From JAAYJM01 sp964499465 (lineage in GTDB: Bacteria > Bacteroidota > Ignavibacteria > Kapaibacteriales > UBA2268), in assembly GCA_964499465.1 (NCBI GenBank), contig CAZCLJ010000290.1, positions 1 to 5,608 of the forward strand: a DNA stretch of 5,608 bases. Direction: 5' to 3'. This document shows positions 1-5,588 of the stretch, piece by piece. The notes below the pieces were generated by a model that was not told where the DNA came from, did no database searches, and was given only the letters and a program-made list of their open reading frames with translations. Made by a program: the position numbers and the translations under genes. Numbering within the stretch: the first letter of the stretch is position 1; the number at the start of each line of letters is the position of its first letter.

Positions 1-79
1 TTCGGAATGACAAGAAATGTTTATTAGGTTTTCAATAAATTATTACACTAGAGATTCTTCACTTCGCTTCAGAATGACA
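1..79. repeat. Two diverged copies of a dispersed TTCGGAATGACA-type repeat
   Basis: Positions 1-14 (TTCGGAATGACAAG) are identical to 2454-2467, the outer end of the right arm of the hairpin element further along. Positions 51-79 are a second copy in the same orientation, differing from 2437-2465 at three of 29 bases. The window therefore opens inside one repeat and meets another about 65 bases later. These look like members of an intergenic palindromic repeat family. No coding potential is apparent. Confidence 0.75.
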
Positions 80-97
80 TCGTTAATTTTACCCCAC

Positions 98-182
98 AAA
101 ACTTTACAAAAGTTTAGAAACTTTTGCAAGGTAAGAAGATTTCTTTTACTTTCGTAAAGTTTCCCAACTTTGCGAAAGTTTA
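98..182. repeat. Cluster of AAACTTT/AAAGTTT palindromes
   Basis: Two inverted repeats lie side by side. CAAAAGTTT (107-115) faces AAACTTTTG (118-126). A 14-base arm at 148-161 (ACTTTCGTAAAGTT) faces 166-179 (AACTTTGCGAAAGT), with one T/G wobble and a 4-base loop TCCC. An additional AAACTTT just upstream can pair alternatively with the first AAAGTTT. The second hairpin is followed on the plus strand by an A-tract then a T-tract (about 183-193). It could therefore terminate a gene entering from the left, but the T-tract is not directly adjacent, so I call it only a palindromic repeat cluster. Confidence 0.6.
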
Positions 183-333
183 AAAAATTTTTTCTATACT
201 TTTTAACCTATATTATTCATAAATTTAAAATAATATTCAGTAATAATGATTATAAAGGGTTTGCTTAATATTCAGTAAAAAAACTAAGTTTTTTCTCTAA
301 TTTTTATTAAATTCTAAAATCGTTACTGAGTCT
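183..333. other. AT-rich non-coding spacer
   Basis: No credible gene or RNA is visible here; this extends the gene-free stretch that starts at position 1. It holds a 13-base direct repeat TAATATTCAGTAA at 231-243 and 266-278. It also holds a very AT-rich mini-hairpin (277-284 with 288-294) which, read on the minus strand, ends in a T-run and might act as a weak extra termination signal for the aminotransferase transcript. Confidence 0.5.
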
Positions 334-367
334 ATTCATCCGATGACTGGGAAGTCATCGGATGAAT
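334..367 (-). terminator. Perfect 15-bp hairpin behind the aminotransferase stop
   Basis: ATTCATCCGATGACT (334-348) is the exact reverse complement of 353-367, with a GGGA loop. CTGA (326-329) and TCAG (371-374) can extend the stem past a small internal loop. On the minus strand the hairpin begins 8 bases after the aminotransferase stop codon (376-378). No immediate T-run follows the stem; the nearest is GATTTT, about 14 bases on. It may therefore be a non-canonical terminator or an mRNA 3'-end stabiliser rather than a classical intrinsic terminator. Confidence 0.6.
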
Positions 368-375
368 TATTCAGG

Positions 376-1530
376 TTAATACTCTTTCAATCTTTCTATT
401 CCAGCAATCAGCACCTCGTCTTTCTTTGCAAAGCATAGCCGTAACATCGTTTTTCCTTCATCTGATTTTGAATAGAATACTGATGGCGGAATGGTTACTA
501 CACCATTTCTTTCTACTAAATCCATTGCACATTTTATGTCATCAACTTGTTTTTCTGCCGGAATATCAACCATCATAAAATAGCTACCCTTAGGTAAATG
601 TGGTTTAAACTTTGTATTCTTCAATTCATTAAAGAGGAAATCACGCTTGCTTTGATATAATTTCCTGAATTCCGGTAGATAGCTATCTAACTGAGAAAGA
701 GCATAAGCCATAGCGTGCTGTCCGGGGGTATTTACCGCATAAGCAGTCCACTGGTGTATTTTTTGAATAGCTGCTGTTAAATTTGGAGGTGCTACAGCAT
801 AACCAATTTTCCAGCCGGTCATTCCAAATGTCTTTCCCATAGATGAAATCGTTACTGTGCGTTCTTTCATTTCAGGAAGCGTTGCAAATGGAATATGCTG
901 CACATTGTCAAAAGTCAAAAATTCATAGACTTCATCGGAAATAACAAGCAAATCATATCTTTTAGCCAATTTTGCAATCAGGTTAAGCTCTTCTAATGTC
1001 CACACTTTGCCAGTTGGATTATGAGGATTATTCAACACAATTGCCTTCGTTTTTTGAGTAATATGAGCTTCGAGTTCAAAAAAATCGAAAAGGAAATCAG
1101 GTTTGTGCAAAGTAATAATTTTTGGAGTAGCCCCGGACAATAGTAAATCAGCATAGTAGCCATCGTAATATGGCTCAAAAAGGATTATCTCATCACCTTC
1201 CTGGAAAAAAGCATTAAAAGTTGAATAAAGGGCTTCGGTTGCACCAGCTGTAACAGTGATTTCTGTATCAGGATTAAAATCAAGCGAGTAATAATTTTTA
1301 TATACATTGCTAATTGCTTTTCTAAAAGTAAGAATGCCGTTCATCGGAGCATATTGATTTTTACCGTTTTTCATTGCTTTGTATGCTTCTTCCATAATCC
1401 ACGCTGGACCATCGAAATCCGGAAACCCCTGACCGAGATTTACCGCTTTATGCTTTATGGCAAGTTGGCTCATAGTAGCAAAAATTGATGTTTCCACTTT
1501 CAAAATTCTATTTGCCTCAAAGTTTTTCAT
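376..1530 (-). CDS. PLP-dependent class I/II aminotransferase, YbdL/kynurenine aminotransferase type (probable methionine aminotransferase)
   Basis: A 384-residue cytosolic fold-type I aminotransferase, full length for its group (E. coli YbdL is about 386). It should move the amino group of methionine or an aromatic amino acid to a 2-oxo acid; some relatives also act as cysteine-conjugate beta-lyases. Visible landmarks are NLGQGFPDFDGP (31-42) at the substrate entrance, TVTAGATEALY (92-102) for phosphate binding, NNPHNPTG (167-174, N171 to the PLP ring), ISDEVY (197-202, D199 to the pyridine nitrogen, Y202), SSMGKTFGMTGWK (229-241, K233 the Schiff-base lysine) and R364 in MLRLCFAKK for the substrate carboxylate. 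The ATG is supported by a strong AAGGA (1538-1542) seven bases upstream. The gene overlaps the end of rsmI by 14 bp, so the two are probably co-transcribed. Family assignment is firm; substrate choice is inferred. Confidence 0.93.
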   Translation of the reverse strand: MKNFEANRILKVETSIFATMSQLAIKHKAVNLGQGFPDFDGPAWIMEEAYKAMKNGKNQYAPMNGILTFRKAISNVYKNYYSLDFNPDTEITVTAGATEALYSTFNAFFQEGDEIILFEPYYDGYYADLLLSGATPKIITLHKPDFLFDFFELEAHITQKTKAIVLNNPHNPTGKVWTLEELNLIAKLAKRYDLLVISDEVYEFLTFDNVQHIPFATLPEMKERTVTISSMGKTFGMTGWKIGYAVAPPNLTAAIQKIHQWTAYAVNTPGQHAMAYALSQLDSYLPEFRKLYQSKRDFLFNELKNTKFKPHLPKGSYFMMVDIPAEKQVDDIKCAMDLVERNGVVTIPPSVFYSKSDEGKTMLRLCFAKKDEVLIAGIERLKEY

Positions 1531-2215
1531 TTTTCTTTCCTTCTAAAATAATCACAAATTCACCTTTAATTGAACTTTTGCTTTTTAATGCTTCTTTACA
1601 TTCAATTAGAGTTCCCCTGATATACTCTTCAAATACTTTCGTTAGCTCCCTTGCAAAACAAATTCTTCTTTGAACTCCGCAATATTTAATTAATTCGTCT
1701 ATAAATTTTTCAATTTTATAGGGCGATTCAAAGATTATTGAAGTGCAGTCATTATTCGCAAGATTTTGTAAGAAAGTCTGCCGTCCTTTCTTTTGCGGAG
1801 GGAACCCAAAGAATCTGAACTGGTCTGTAGGAAGTCCGCTTGCAACGAGTGCTGTTATAGTTGAGCTTGCTCCGGGAAGAGAAACAACATCAATAGAATT
1901 TTCTACGCATTTAACTACTAAACGATAAGCTGGGTCTGAAATGCCCGGAGTTCCAGCATCGCTTGCCACTGCAATGCTTTTTCCTTCCTGCAGGTATTTA
2001 ATCAAAATACTTGCTTTTTCCTTTTCATTATGCTCGTGATAGCTTTCCAACTTCTTCGCTGAGATGCAGTGGTGTTTGAGCAACATTCCTGTGCGGCGGG
2101 TGTCTTCGCAGGCGATTATATCAACTTCTGCAAGCACCTTTATTGCTCTCAATGTTATGTCTTCCAAATTTCCAATCGGAGTTGGAACAATATATAATTT
2201 TCCATTTTCTTTCAT
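1517..2215 (-). CDS. rsmI: 16S rRNA (cytidine(1402)-2'-O)-methyltransferase RsmI
   Basis: A 232-residue cytosolic SAM-dependent enzyme of the tetrapyrrole-methylase fold. In characterised homologues it 2'-O-methylates C1402 of 16S rRNA in the decoding centre. Family signatures are all present: LYIVPTPIGNLEDITLRA (7-24), ACEDTRRTGMLL (35-46), ASDAGTPGISDPAYRLV (84-100, the SAM-binding glycine loop), LPGASSTITALVASGLP (113-129) and FFGFPPQKKGRQ (135-146), with a closing GEFVIILEG (218-226). The protein is shorter than the roughly 286-residue E. coli enzyme and stops after the catalytic domain, lacking the C-terminal helical extension; I recall short versions as common in related phyla. The ATG at 2215 has no visible Shine-Dalgarno sequence. 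It is preceded by 293 non-coding bases, so it probably starts a transcription unit with the overlapping aminotransferase gene. Confidence 0.95.
   Translation of the reverse strand: MKENGKLYIVPTPIGNLEDITLRAIKVLAEVDIIACEDTRRTGMLLKHHCISAKKLESYHEHNEKEKASILIKYLQEGKSIAVASDAGTPGISDPAYRLVVKCVENSIDVVSLPGASSTITALVASGLPTDQFRFFGFPPQKKGRQTFLQNLANNDCTSIIFESPYKIEKFIDELIKYCGVQRRICFARELTKVFEEYIRGTLIECKEALKSKSSIKGEFVIILEGKKNEKL
1538..1542 (-). promoter_or_regulatory. Shine-Dalgarno site of the aminotransferase gene
   Basis: On the minus strand AGAAGGAAAG precedes the ATG at 1530, with seven bases between AAGGA and the start codon. The site lies inside the last codons of rsmI, so ribosomes finishing rsmI would end next to it. 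It decides the start and shows that the host uses Shine-Dalgarno initiation at least for this gene. Confidence 0.7.
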
Positions 2216-2382
2216 AATAAAGCTAAATTAACAAAATTTTTTGAATTTTCGTAGAGATTTTCAGAATAAGAGTAAATAACTTAGGTTCTTCGTAATCTCA
2301 GAACTCCTGACCCCATAACGAAAATAAAGGAGTTAGAAGATTTGCCTCGTAAAGAACAATTGCGCAAATTACTCAGATAATG
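2216..2382. other. Non-coding spacer upstream of rsmI
   Basis: No open frame of note. This should contain the rsmI promoter on the minus strand. TAATTTAG (about 2223-2230) resembles a Bacteroidota -7 box TAnnTTTG with one mismatch, but I find no partnered TTG at the right distance, so no promoter is called. A short palindrome AATTGCGCAAATT lies near 2358-2370. Confidence 0.4.
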
Positions 2383-2465
2383 TGTCATTTCGAAACGAAG
2401 TGAGAAATCTCAAGTTCTGTAGTAGCAATTAGTTGTGAGATTCCTCACTTCGTTTCGGAATGACA
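2383..2465. repeat. Long imperfect hairpin of the dispersed repeat family
   Basis: Left arm 2383-2412 and right arm 2436-2465 are 30 bases each and complementary except at two positions, one of which can form a G-U wobble in either transcript. A 23-base loop separates them. The arms carry the family core TGTCATT(C/T)CGAAACGAAG and its complement. The element begins about 43 bases after the stop codon of the FliK-like gene on the minus strand. In RNA it would form a very stable stem able to protect an mRNA end or block read-through, but it lacks a T-run. Other family copies are at 1-14, 51-79 and 5554-5570. Confidence 0.85.
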
Positions 2466-2508
2466 AGATTGCGAAATAGCAAACTACGAGGCGTCTGGCG
2501 CTTTTATT

Positions 2509-3771
2509 TTACACAACCACAGAAATGTTGCTTTTGGTTGGTTCTGATAAATCGTTTGCAATATTTAATTTAAATTCATCTTTTTGCAAAAATTCGATTT
2601 TATTTGGAAGGAAATTATTTTGAATTATAATGCTTTTTAGTTCTTCGATGTTTTCATTTAATATTCTTCTAAATTCCGGAGATTCTGCAAAAATTTCCAA
2701 ATCCAAAATGCTTTCAATATCTTCGCCTTTAATAGTTGTACTATCATAATGACCGCTATTTAAAGAAATTTTAAAATTAAAGGCACTTGTTTTATTGCTA
2801 TTTTTACCCTTTCTTTGCTTTAAAATTAACTGGTAAAATCGCCACCTCTTTTTATCAAGATATGGAATAAGAAAGTAAAAAGGAGTATAGTTCAAAGCAG
2901 CATATAAATTCAAAATAAGCTGTCCTTCAATCGCACTAAGCAAAGGTTTTACAATGTTTTGCAGTAATTGCTCTTCATTTGCAGCTAATCTGCTGTTTTC
3001 AAACAATTCAGTCAGTAAGCTATAAAAGTTTATTTCTTTGGGATTTATATTGAAAAAGAGGATTTTTTTTGAATTTGTTGAACGTTCGAGTTTTTCAAAA
3101 AAAGTAAAAAGATTTTCTATTGCTTTAGTTTTAGGGAGAGTATTTAAATATTCAATGAGTTTTTCAATTCTTTCTGCAAGGAATTTAGCTCCGAGTATGC
3201 TTCCTTTCAATTTTTCGAATGAATTATTGTTTAATTCGATAGAATAATCGTTGAAAAAGGAAATAATTTTAAAAATATCAGAAAAACTGAGGTTTTCAAA
3301 GTTTTTACTATCAATCAATTTTAAACCGTTATAAACATTAAGGACATCAATTTTAGAAATAACTAAATTTTTACTTTTAGAAAATTCAATAATTTCAGAA
3401 AAAATTTCTTCGTCAGGTAAATCTAAAATCCTTAATATTTCTTTGTTATCAAGAATTCGCCCTGCAATTTTTTGAGAAACAGCATAAATTTTTAAGACTA
3501 AAGAAGGAGAAACAGAATCTACTTTAAAGAAAAGGATGTCGCCGGGTTTAAGCTTTCCGGAAAATTCAGCTTTTAAATCACCAATCGGAAGGCGGACTTC
3601 TGCTTCTTTATGTGAATATATTTTAAGGATTTTGCCCTGAACAATCTCGCCTTGTCTAAGCTGGATATTTTTATTCTTTGAAACAGTGGAAGGGCGATAT
3701 GCCTCATATTTCTTTTGAAACTGATTTGTTATAGCATTAGTGCCAGCCCCTATTTCAAGTGGAGTATTCAT
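2509..3771 (-). CDS. FliK-like protein: N-terminal beta-barrel-like segment, helical middle, Flg_hook-like C-terminus
   Basis: A 420-residue soluble, lysine- and asparagine-rich protein with no signal peptide or membrane helix. Residues 38-95 alternate strand-like and glycine turns (RQGEIVQGKILKI, LPIGDLKAEF, LKPGDILFFKV, LVLKIY), suggesting a small OB/SH3-like barrel. Residues 105-285 look helical. The C-terminal 285-400 matches the pattern of FliK hook-length control domains: a WRFYQLILKQR strand (310-320), a phenylalanine-rich strand, then LDLEIFAESPEFRRILNE (356-373), ENIEELKSIIIQNN and NKIEF. FliK proteins are exported hook rulers that switch flagellar export specificity. No flagellar neighbour is visible, so the role here is open. 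The ATG shares one base with the upstream stop (TAATG), and a GGAG lies ten bases ahead. The fold call is my pattern reading, not a search result. Confidence 0.5.
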   Translation of the reverse strand: MNTPLEIGAGTNAITNQFQKKYEAYRPSTVSKNKNIQLRQGEIVQGKILKIYSHKEAEVRLPIGDLKAEFSGKLKPGDILFFKVDSVSPSLVLKIYAVSQKIAGRILDNKEILRILDLPDEEIFSEIIEFSKSKNLVISKIDVLNVYNGLKLIDSKNFENLSFSDIFKIISFFNDYSIELNNNSFEKLKGSILGAKFLAERIEKLIEYLNTLPKTKAIENLFTFFEKLERSTNSKKILFFNINPKEINFYSLLTELFENSRLAANEEQLLQNIVKPLLSAIEGQLILNLYAALNYTPFYFLIPYLDKKRWRFYQLILKQRKGKNSNKTSAFNFKISLNSGHYDSTTIKGEDIESILDLEIFAESPEFRRILNENIEELKSIIIQNNFLPNKIEFLQKDEFKLNIANDLSEPTKSNISVVV

Positions 3772-3785
3772 TAGCTGATTGCTCC
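3769..3785 (-). promoter_or_regulatory. TAATG coupling junction with Shine-Dalgarno GGAG
   Basis: On the minus strand the upstream stop TAA (3771-3773) overlaps the downstream ATG (3769-3771) by one base. GGAG (3782-3785), inside the last codons of the membrane-protein gene, lies ten bases ahead of the ATG. This arrangement is typical of termination-reinitiation coupling and suggests that the two products are made in linked amounts. Confidence 0.7.
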
Positions 3786-5189
3786 GATTAGTTTTCTTTT
3801 TATCCCAAGAGGCAAAACTTCAATAATTGAGAATTTATAACCTAACTTGCTGTATGTATTATTCATTACAGAAAAGATGAAACCAATATAAAGCCAAGAA
3901 ATTGGAGTTATTAAATTGTTGGCAGTTATAAAATTAATAACAGTTAAATGAATAAATAAATAAAGACAGCAACCAGCCAAGCATTTATCGACATCATCAA
4001 GGACATCACTTTTATTGCATAGTATATTTAGTCTCAAGACCAACAGCAAGACAGCAGCAAAAAATGCTAAATAAAAGAAAATACCGACAATTCCAGTTTC
4101 GGCAAAAACCTGCGTTAAAGCAGTATCGGCATATATTAAATGAATTTTTTTATTATATCCAACTAATCCGATTCCACAACCTAAAATAGGATATTGCTGC
4201 CAAATATCATAAGCTTGCTGTTGATAATCGACTCTTACGTTTACTGATTCACCATTCATACTCTCAGTGCCGATTTTGTTTGATTTGGAAATCCTTTCTA
4301 TTCTATCTATAAAAAGATTAGCAACGCTTACATTTGTAACATCTTTCATAAGCGAATCAGTAATCATTATCACAAATACCGTTCCAGCCAGAAAGTAAAT
4401 AAAGTATTTCAGTCGCTTAGACCTTTCAATCAAAAAGACTGTAATAGTTATAACTAAGAAACTCAACAAGCCAGTAAGTGAAAATGTTAAAAATAAAGCT
4501 GCAACAGAAAAAATTAGAACGAAGATTTTTACAGTATTTGATTTAATAAAACCAGATTTTGTTTTTAAAAGAGGGATTATAAGAAAAATCATTACAATTA
4601 CGTTATAAGAGGCGTAAAAAGAAGGTTCTGAAAAAATTGAAGTTGCTCTGTAAAAATTTTCAAATTGCAATGCAAGTTGCTTATAAGGGTCAAATCCTAC
4701 TGCTGTTCCTCTTGCGGTTAAAGATTCATTTGTTAATTGTATCCAGGCAAATGGCAAATCAAATGCCCGGGCAACTACCTGATATATTCCAAAAATATTT
4801 ATAAAAATGCTAAATACTAAAAAAACTCTTATTACAGTTCGCCATCTAAAATTTTCTATCCGATAAAAAGCACAGATTAATGTAAATGTTGTCAGGAAAA
4901 GAAAATGAATTGACGTTTTAATAAACTGAGAGATTTCGTGTTTATTCACTCCGATTAACGGAGTTATACCAGAAATTAAAACAACAGAGATAATGATTAT
5001 AAGTAAAATTAAAGTAATATTTGGATGGTACTGAAGTTTATCTCCATTCCAAATAATTCTCTTAAATATAAAGGCATAAAAAAATGCTAACATAATAATT
5101 GCTGGAGCTACTCCATAAGTTCCTATTGCAAATACCTGAAAAGCTGCAAGAGTCGAGGTTATAAATAATATACTTAAAACAAAAGTCAT
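3771..5189 (-). CDS. O-antigen ligase/polymerase superfamily membrane protein (Wzy/WaaL-like)
   Basis: A 472-residue inner-membrane protein with about twelve hydrophobic segments (roughly 3-22, 28-44, 58-77, 93-110, 118-138, 191-208, 219-237, 238-254, 260-278, 366-386, 403-421, 428-443). Two soluble loops stand out. The first (139-190) has a conserved-looking RATSIFSEPSFYASY (181-195, R181, E188). The large loop (279-365) has RVDYQQQAYDIW (319-330), PILGCGIGLVGY (334-345) and AETGIVG (363-369). These are the marks of the family that polymerises lipid-linked repeat units or joins glycan to lipid A-core or protein on the periplasmic side. The histidine-asparagine usually before the final glutamate-glycine motif of ligases is replaced by ADTALTQ (354-360), which leans towards a polymerase. 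An in-frame TAG directly precedes the ATG, fixing the upstream limit. No Shine-Dalgarno sequence is seen. The FliK-like gene is coupled downstream. Confidence 0.85.
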   Translation of the reverse strand: MTFVLSILFITSTLAAFQVFAIGTYGVAPAIIMLAFFYAFIFKRIIWNGDKLQYHPNITLILLIIIISVVLISGITPLIGVNKHEISQFIKTSIHFLFLTTFTLICAFYRIENFRWRTVIRVFLVFSIFINIFGIYQVVARAFDLPFAWIQLTNESLTARGTAVGFDPYKQLALQFENFYRATSIFSEPSFYASYNVIVMIFLIIPLLKTKSGFIKSNTVKIFVLIFSVAALFLTFSLTGLLSFLVITITVFLIERSKRLKYFIYFLAGTVFVIMITDSLMKDVTNVSVANLFIDRIERISKSNKIGTESMNGESVNVRVDYQQQAYDIWQQYPILGCGIGLVGYNKKIHLIYADTALTQVFAETGIVGIFFYLAFFAAVLLLVLRLNILCNKSDVLDDVDKCLAGCCLYLFIHLTVINFITANNLITPISWLYIGFIFSVMNNTYSKLGYKFSIIEVLPLGIKRKLIGAIS

Positions 5190-5222
5190 CTAAAAGTTTT
5201 TTATTACAATAAATTCAAAATG

Positions 5223-5252
5223 CAAATTACTAATAACTATTGATTTATGCAA
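5223..5252 (-). promoter_or_regulatory. Candidate promoter of the membrane-protein/FliK-like unit
   Basis: On the minus strand TTG (5250-5252) is followed after 20 bases by TAATTTG (5223-5229). This resembles the Bacteroidota -33 TTG and -7 TAnnTTTG pair, one base short in the -7 box. It lies 33 bases ahead of the ATG, leaving a short leader. In such AT-rich DNA this could arise by chance. Confidence 0.35.
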
Positions 5253-5313
5253 TGATTTTAAATTGATTAGAAAAATTGGAATAAAATTATTTTTATAATA
5301 TCAAAAAAATTAG

Positions 5314-5321
5314 TAATTTTG
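5314..5321 (+). promoter_or_regulatory. Candidate -7 box of the tRNA gene
   Basis: TAATTTTG matches the Bacteroidota -7 consensus TAnnTTTG exactly and ends 13 bases before the mature tRNA, which allows a short precursor leader. No TTG is present at the expected -33 distance. A TATAAT at 5294-5299 is an alternative -10 box, also without a well-spaced partner. Confidence 0.4.
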
Positions 5322-5334
5322 TATTCTAACTTTT

Positions 5335-5408
5335 GCCGGAGTAGCTCAGTTGGTTAGAGCAACGGAATCATAATCCGTGTGTCGGCGGTTCAACTCCGTC
5401 CTCCGGTA
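5335..5408 (+). tRNA. tRNA-Met (anticodon CAT), elongator type
   Basis: A complete 74-base cloverleaf: acceptor GCCGGAG (5335-5341) with CTCCGGT (5401-5407), D-stem GCTC/GAGC (5344-5347, 5357-5360), anticodon stem ACGGA/TCCGT (5362-5366, 5374-5378) around loop ATCATAA with CAT at 5369-5371, a five-base variable loop, and T-arm GGCGG/CCGTC (5384-5388, 5396-5400) with loop TTCAACT. The discriminator is A5408 and CCA is not encoded, so it must be added enzymatically. The anticodon stem lacks the three G-C pairs of initiators and the D-stem has C11-G24, so this is not the initiator. A lysidine-modified isoleucine tRNA reading ATA also has CAT and cannot be excluded by eye. The first acceptor pair is a G-U wobble. 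Confidence 0.93.
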
Positions 5409-5410
5409 CT

Positions 5411-5444
5411 AAAGCGAATATAGTAAATATTATTCGCTTTTTTT
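5411..5444 (+). terminator. Intrinsic terminator of the tRNA gene
   Basis: AAAGCGAATA (5411-5420) is perfectly complementary to TATTCGCTTT (5431-5440) around a ten-base loop, and T's run unbroken from 5438 to 5444. It starts two bases after the discriminator base, so the tRNA is probably a single-gene transcript. Confidence 0.9.
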
Positions 5445-5553
5445 GTGTAATTATTGACCAAAAAATTCTAATTGATAGTTCAAAAATTGTCATTTTGCCC
5501 ACCCCCAGATAAAGAAAGTGCTTTATTGTAATCAAGATGACATCAATTTACAC
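5445..5553. other. Non-coding spacer after the tRNA terminator
   Basis: No open frame or RNA gene is visible. A small hairpin ATAAAG/CTTTAT (5509-5514, 5521-5526) is present but has no T-run. Confidence 0.4.
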
Positions 5554-5588
5554 TGTCATTCTGAGGCGAATATAAACGAAGACGTTTA
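5554..5588. repeat. Fragment of the dispersed repeat plus a small hairpin
   Basis: TGTCATTCTGAGGCGAA (5554-5570) matches the reverse complement of the 51-79 copy at 16 of 17 bases, so it is the left end of a family member in opposite orientation. After it the similarity stops. TAAACG (5573-5578) and CGTTTA (5583-5588) form a six-base inverted repeat around AAGA. Either the copy is truncated or it belongs to a different subfamily sharing only the outer end. Confidence 0.6.

Noticed and set aside
98..182. CRISPR array or other regularly spaced repeat
   Set aside because: The units are short palindromes of unequal spacing with no spacer/repeat periodicity.
1485..1928. Short open frames on the plus strand across rsmI and the start of the aminotransferase gene
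   Set aside because: They lie opposite strongly conserved coding sequence, have no recognisable product and no ribosome binding site; they are antisense shadows.
2344..2492. GCCTCGTA (2344-2351) and TACGAGGC (2485-2492) as terminal inverted repeats of an element enclosing the long hairpin
   Set aside because: An eight-base match is about what chance gives in a 300-base spacer, the distances to the inner hairpin differ (31 and 19 bases), and no target duplication is visible.
2484..2508. GC-rich stretch after the FliK-like stop as an intrinsic terminator
   Set aside because: Only about three base pairs can form and there is no T-run on the minus strand.
3038..3247. A 69-residue plus-strand frame inside the FliK-like gene
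   Set aside because: It is antisense to a long continuous gene, with low-complexity composition and no supporting signals.
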